Part shown: piece by piece, positions 5,629 to 5,869 of the stretch | How the letters are laid out: every line of letters starts with the position of its first letter | Position numbering within the stretch: the stretch's first letter is position 1 | Source of the DNA: Alphaproteobacteria bacterium | GTDB lineage: Bacteria; Pseudomonadota; Alphaproteobacteria; Rs-D84 | NCBI GenBank assembly: GCA_024402735.1 | Contig: JAKSTE010000031.1 | Coordinates: 1-5,869 of the forward strand | Length of the DNA: 5,869 bases | Reading direction: 5' to 3' | The notes under the pieces: generated by a model | Told to the model about the DNA's origin: nothing | Seen by the model: the letters and a program-made list of their open reading frames with translations, nothing else | Databases searched by the model: none | Translations under genes and position numbers: made by a program

Positions 5629-5869
5629 TTACTTACCGTCAACAGGACGTCTAACATTCTCATAATTATTGATACGTAAATGTTGTAATAATTCATCTAT
5701 TTTTTGTTTACGTACACCTAAAGATGTTAATAAATTTTCTCCCAACAAGAATGAAGATTCTATGATTTCCGGAGCAACAAATGTTACACCTAATTTAAGC
5801 AAAGTACTAGCCCCCGTCAACCTATGAGCTCTAGCAAATATCTTCATTTTTGGTGTGATAGTTTGTACA
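5629..5869 (-). CDS. Kef-type K+/H+ antiporter (CPA2 family), C-terminal end only
   Basis: The frame is open to the right edge, so the 5' part lies outside the window; about 80 codons are present. The fragment matches the end of the cytoplasmic nucleotide-binding (RCK/TrkA-N) domain of KefB/KefC-type antiporters. It shows Ile-Phe-Ala-Arg-Ala-His, as in the family's Ile-x-Ala-Arg-Ala-Arg/His strand; then Leu-Leu-Lys-Leu-Gly-Val-Thr-Phe-Val with Pro-Glu-Ile-Ile-Glu-Ser-Ser; then Gly-Glu-Asn-Leu-Leu-x-x-Leu-Gly-Val and a helical charged tail. Such proteins exchange potassium for protons across the inner membrane and the RCK domain gates them. The internal ATG at 5847 is not the start, since the family sequence continues upstream of it (Thr-Pro-Lys before the Met). 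The full gene should encode roughly 550-600 residues. Which Kef subtype it is cannot be told from this piece. Confidence 0.85.
   Translation of the reverse strand, partial: VQTITPKMKIFARAHRLTGASTLLKLGVTFVAPEIIESSFLLGENLLTSLGVRKQKIDELLQHLRINNYENVRRPVDGK

Noticed and set aside
5845..5847. ATG 5847 as the start of a small 72-aa gene
   Set aside because: The frame is open upstream to the edge and the antiporter family sequence continues through it, so this is an internal Met.

Overview
The window is AT-rich DNA from a Gram-negative bacterium. It encodes a lipoprotein signal peptidase, a full-length YidC with a large periplasmic domain, and a periplasmic protein with an OmpA-like C-terminus. The style of YidC and LspA (for example the Asn-x-Gly-x-Ser-Phe motif of LspA) and the low GC suggest an alphaproteobacterium, perhaps one of the uncultured low-GC gut lineages. 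That placement is inference, not proof. I see no rRNA, tRNA, CRISPR array, insertion sequence or phage gene.

Layout. 1-719 (-) is the 5' part of a gene for a secreted cysteine-rich protein with at least three repeated modules; it runs off the left edge. 746-1468 (-) is an acyl-ACP thioesterase, 26 nt upstream of the Cys-rich gene and probably co-transcribed with it. 1469-1608 is a divergent promoter region with two good sigma-70-type promoters and a perfect 16-bp palindrome. 1609-2046 (+) is a small soluble protein I do not recognise, followed by a strong hairpin terminator. 2116-3273 (-) is a secreted protein with a degenerate OmpA-like C-terminal domain. A second terminator at 3349-3382 separates it from lspA-yidC (4971-5561 and 3400-4971, -), which overlap as TAATG. 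5629-5869 (-) is the C-terminal end of a Kef-type potassium/proton antiporter entering from the right edge.

How the genes work together. lspA and yidC form an envelope-biogenesis pair: YidC inserts membrane proteins and LspA matures lipoproteins. They have their own candidate promoter (5582-5610), but no terminator separates them from the upstream antiporter gene, so read-through is possible. The OmpA-like protein is a separate envelope gene. The thioesterase would release free fatty acids from acyl-ACP; why it sits beside a secreted Cys-rich protein is unclear.

The least ordinary parts are the Cys-module protein, the palindrome over the promoter of the unrecognised 145-aa gene, a 13-bp element shared by two promoters, and a roughly 30-residue CxxC-containing insertion in LspA. 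None of these by itself establishes a new system.
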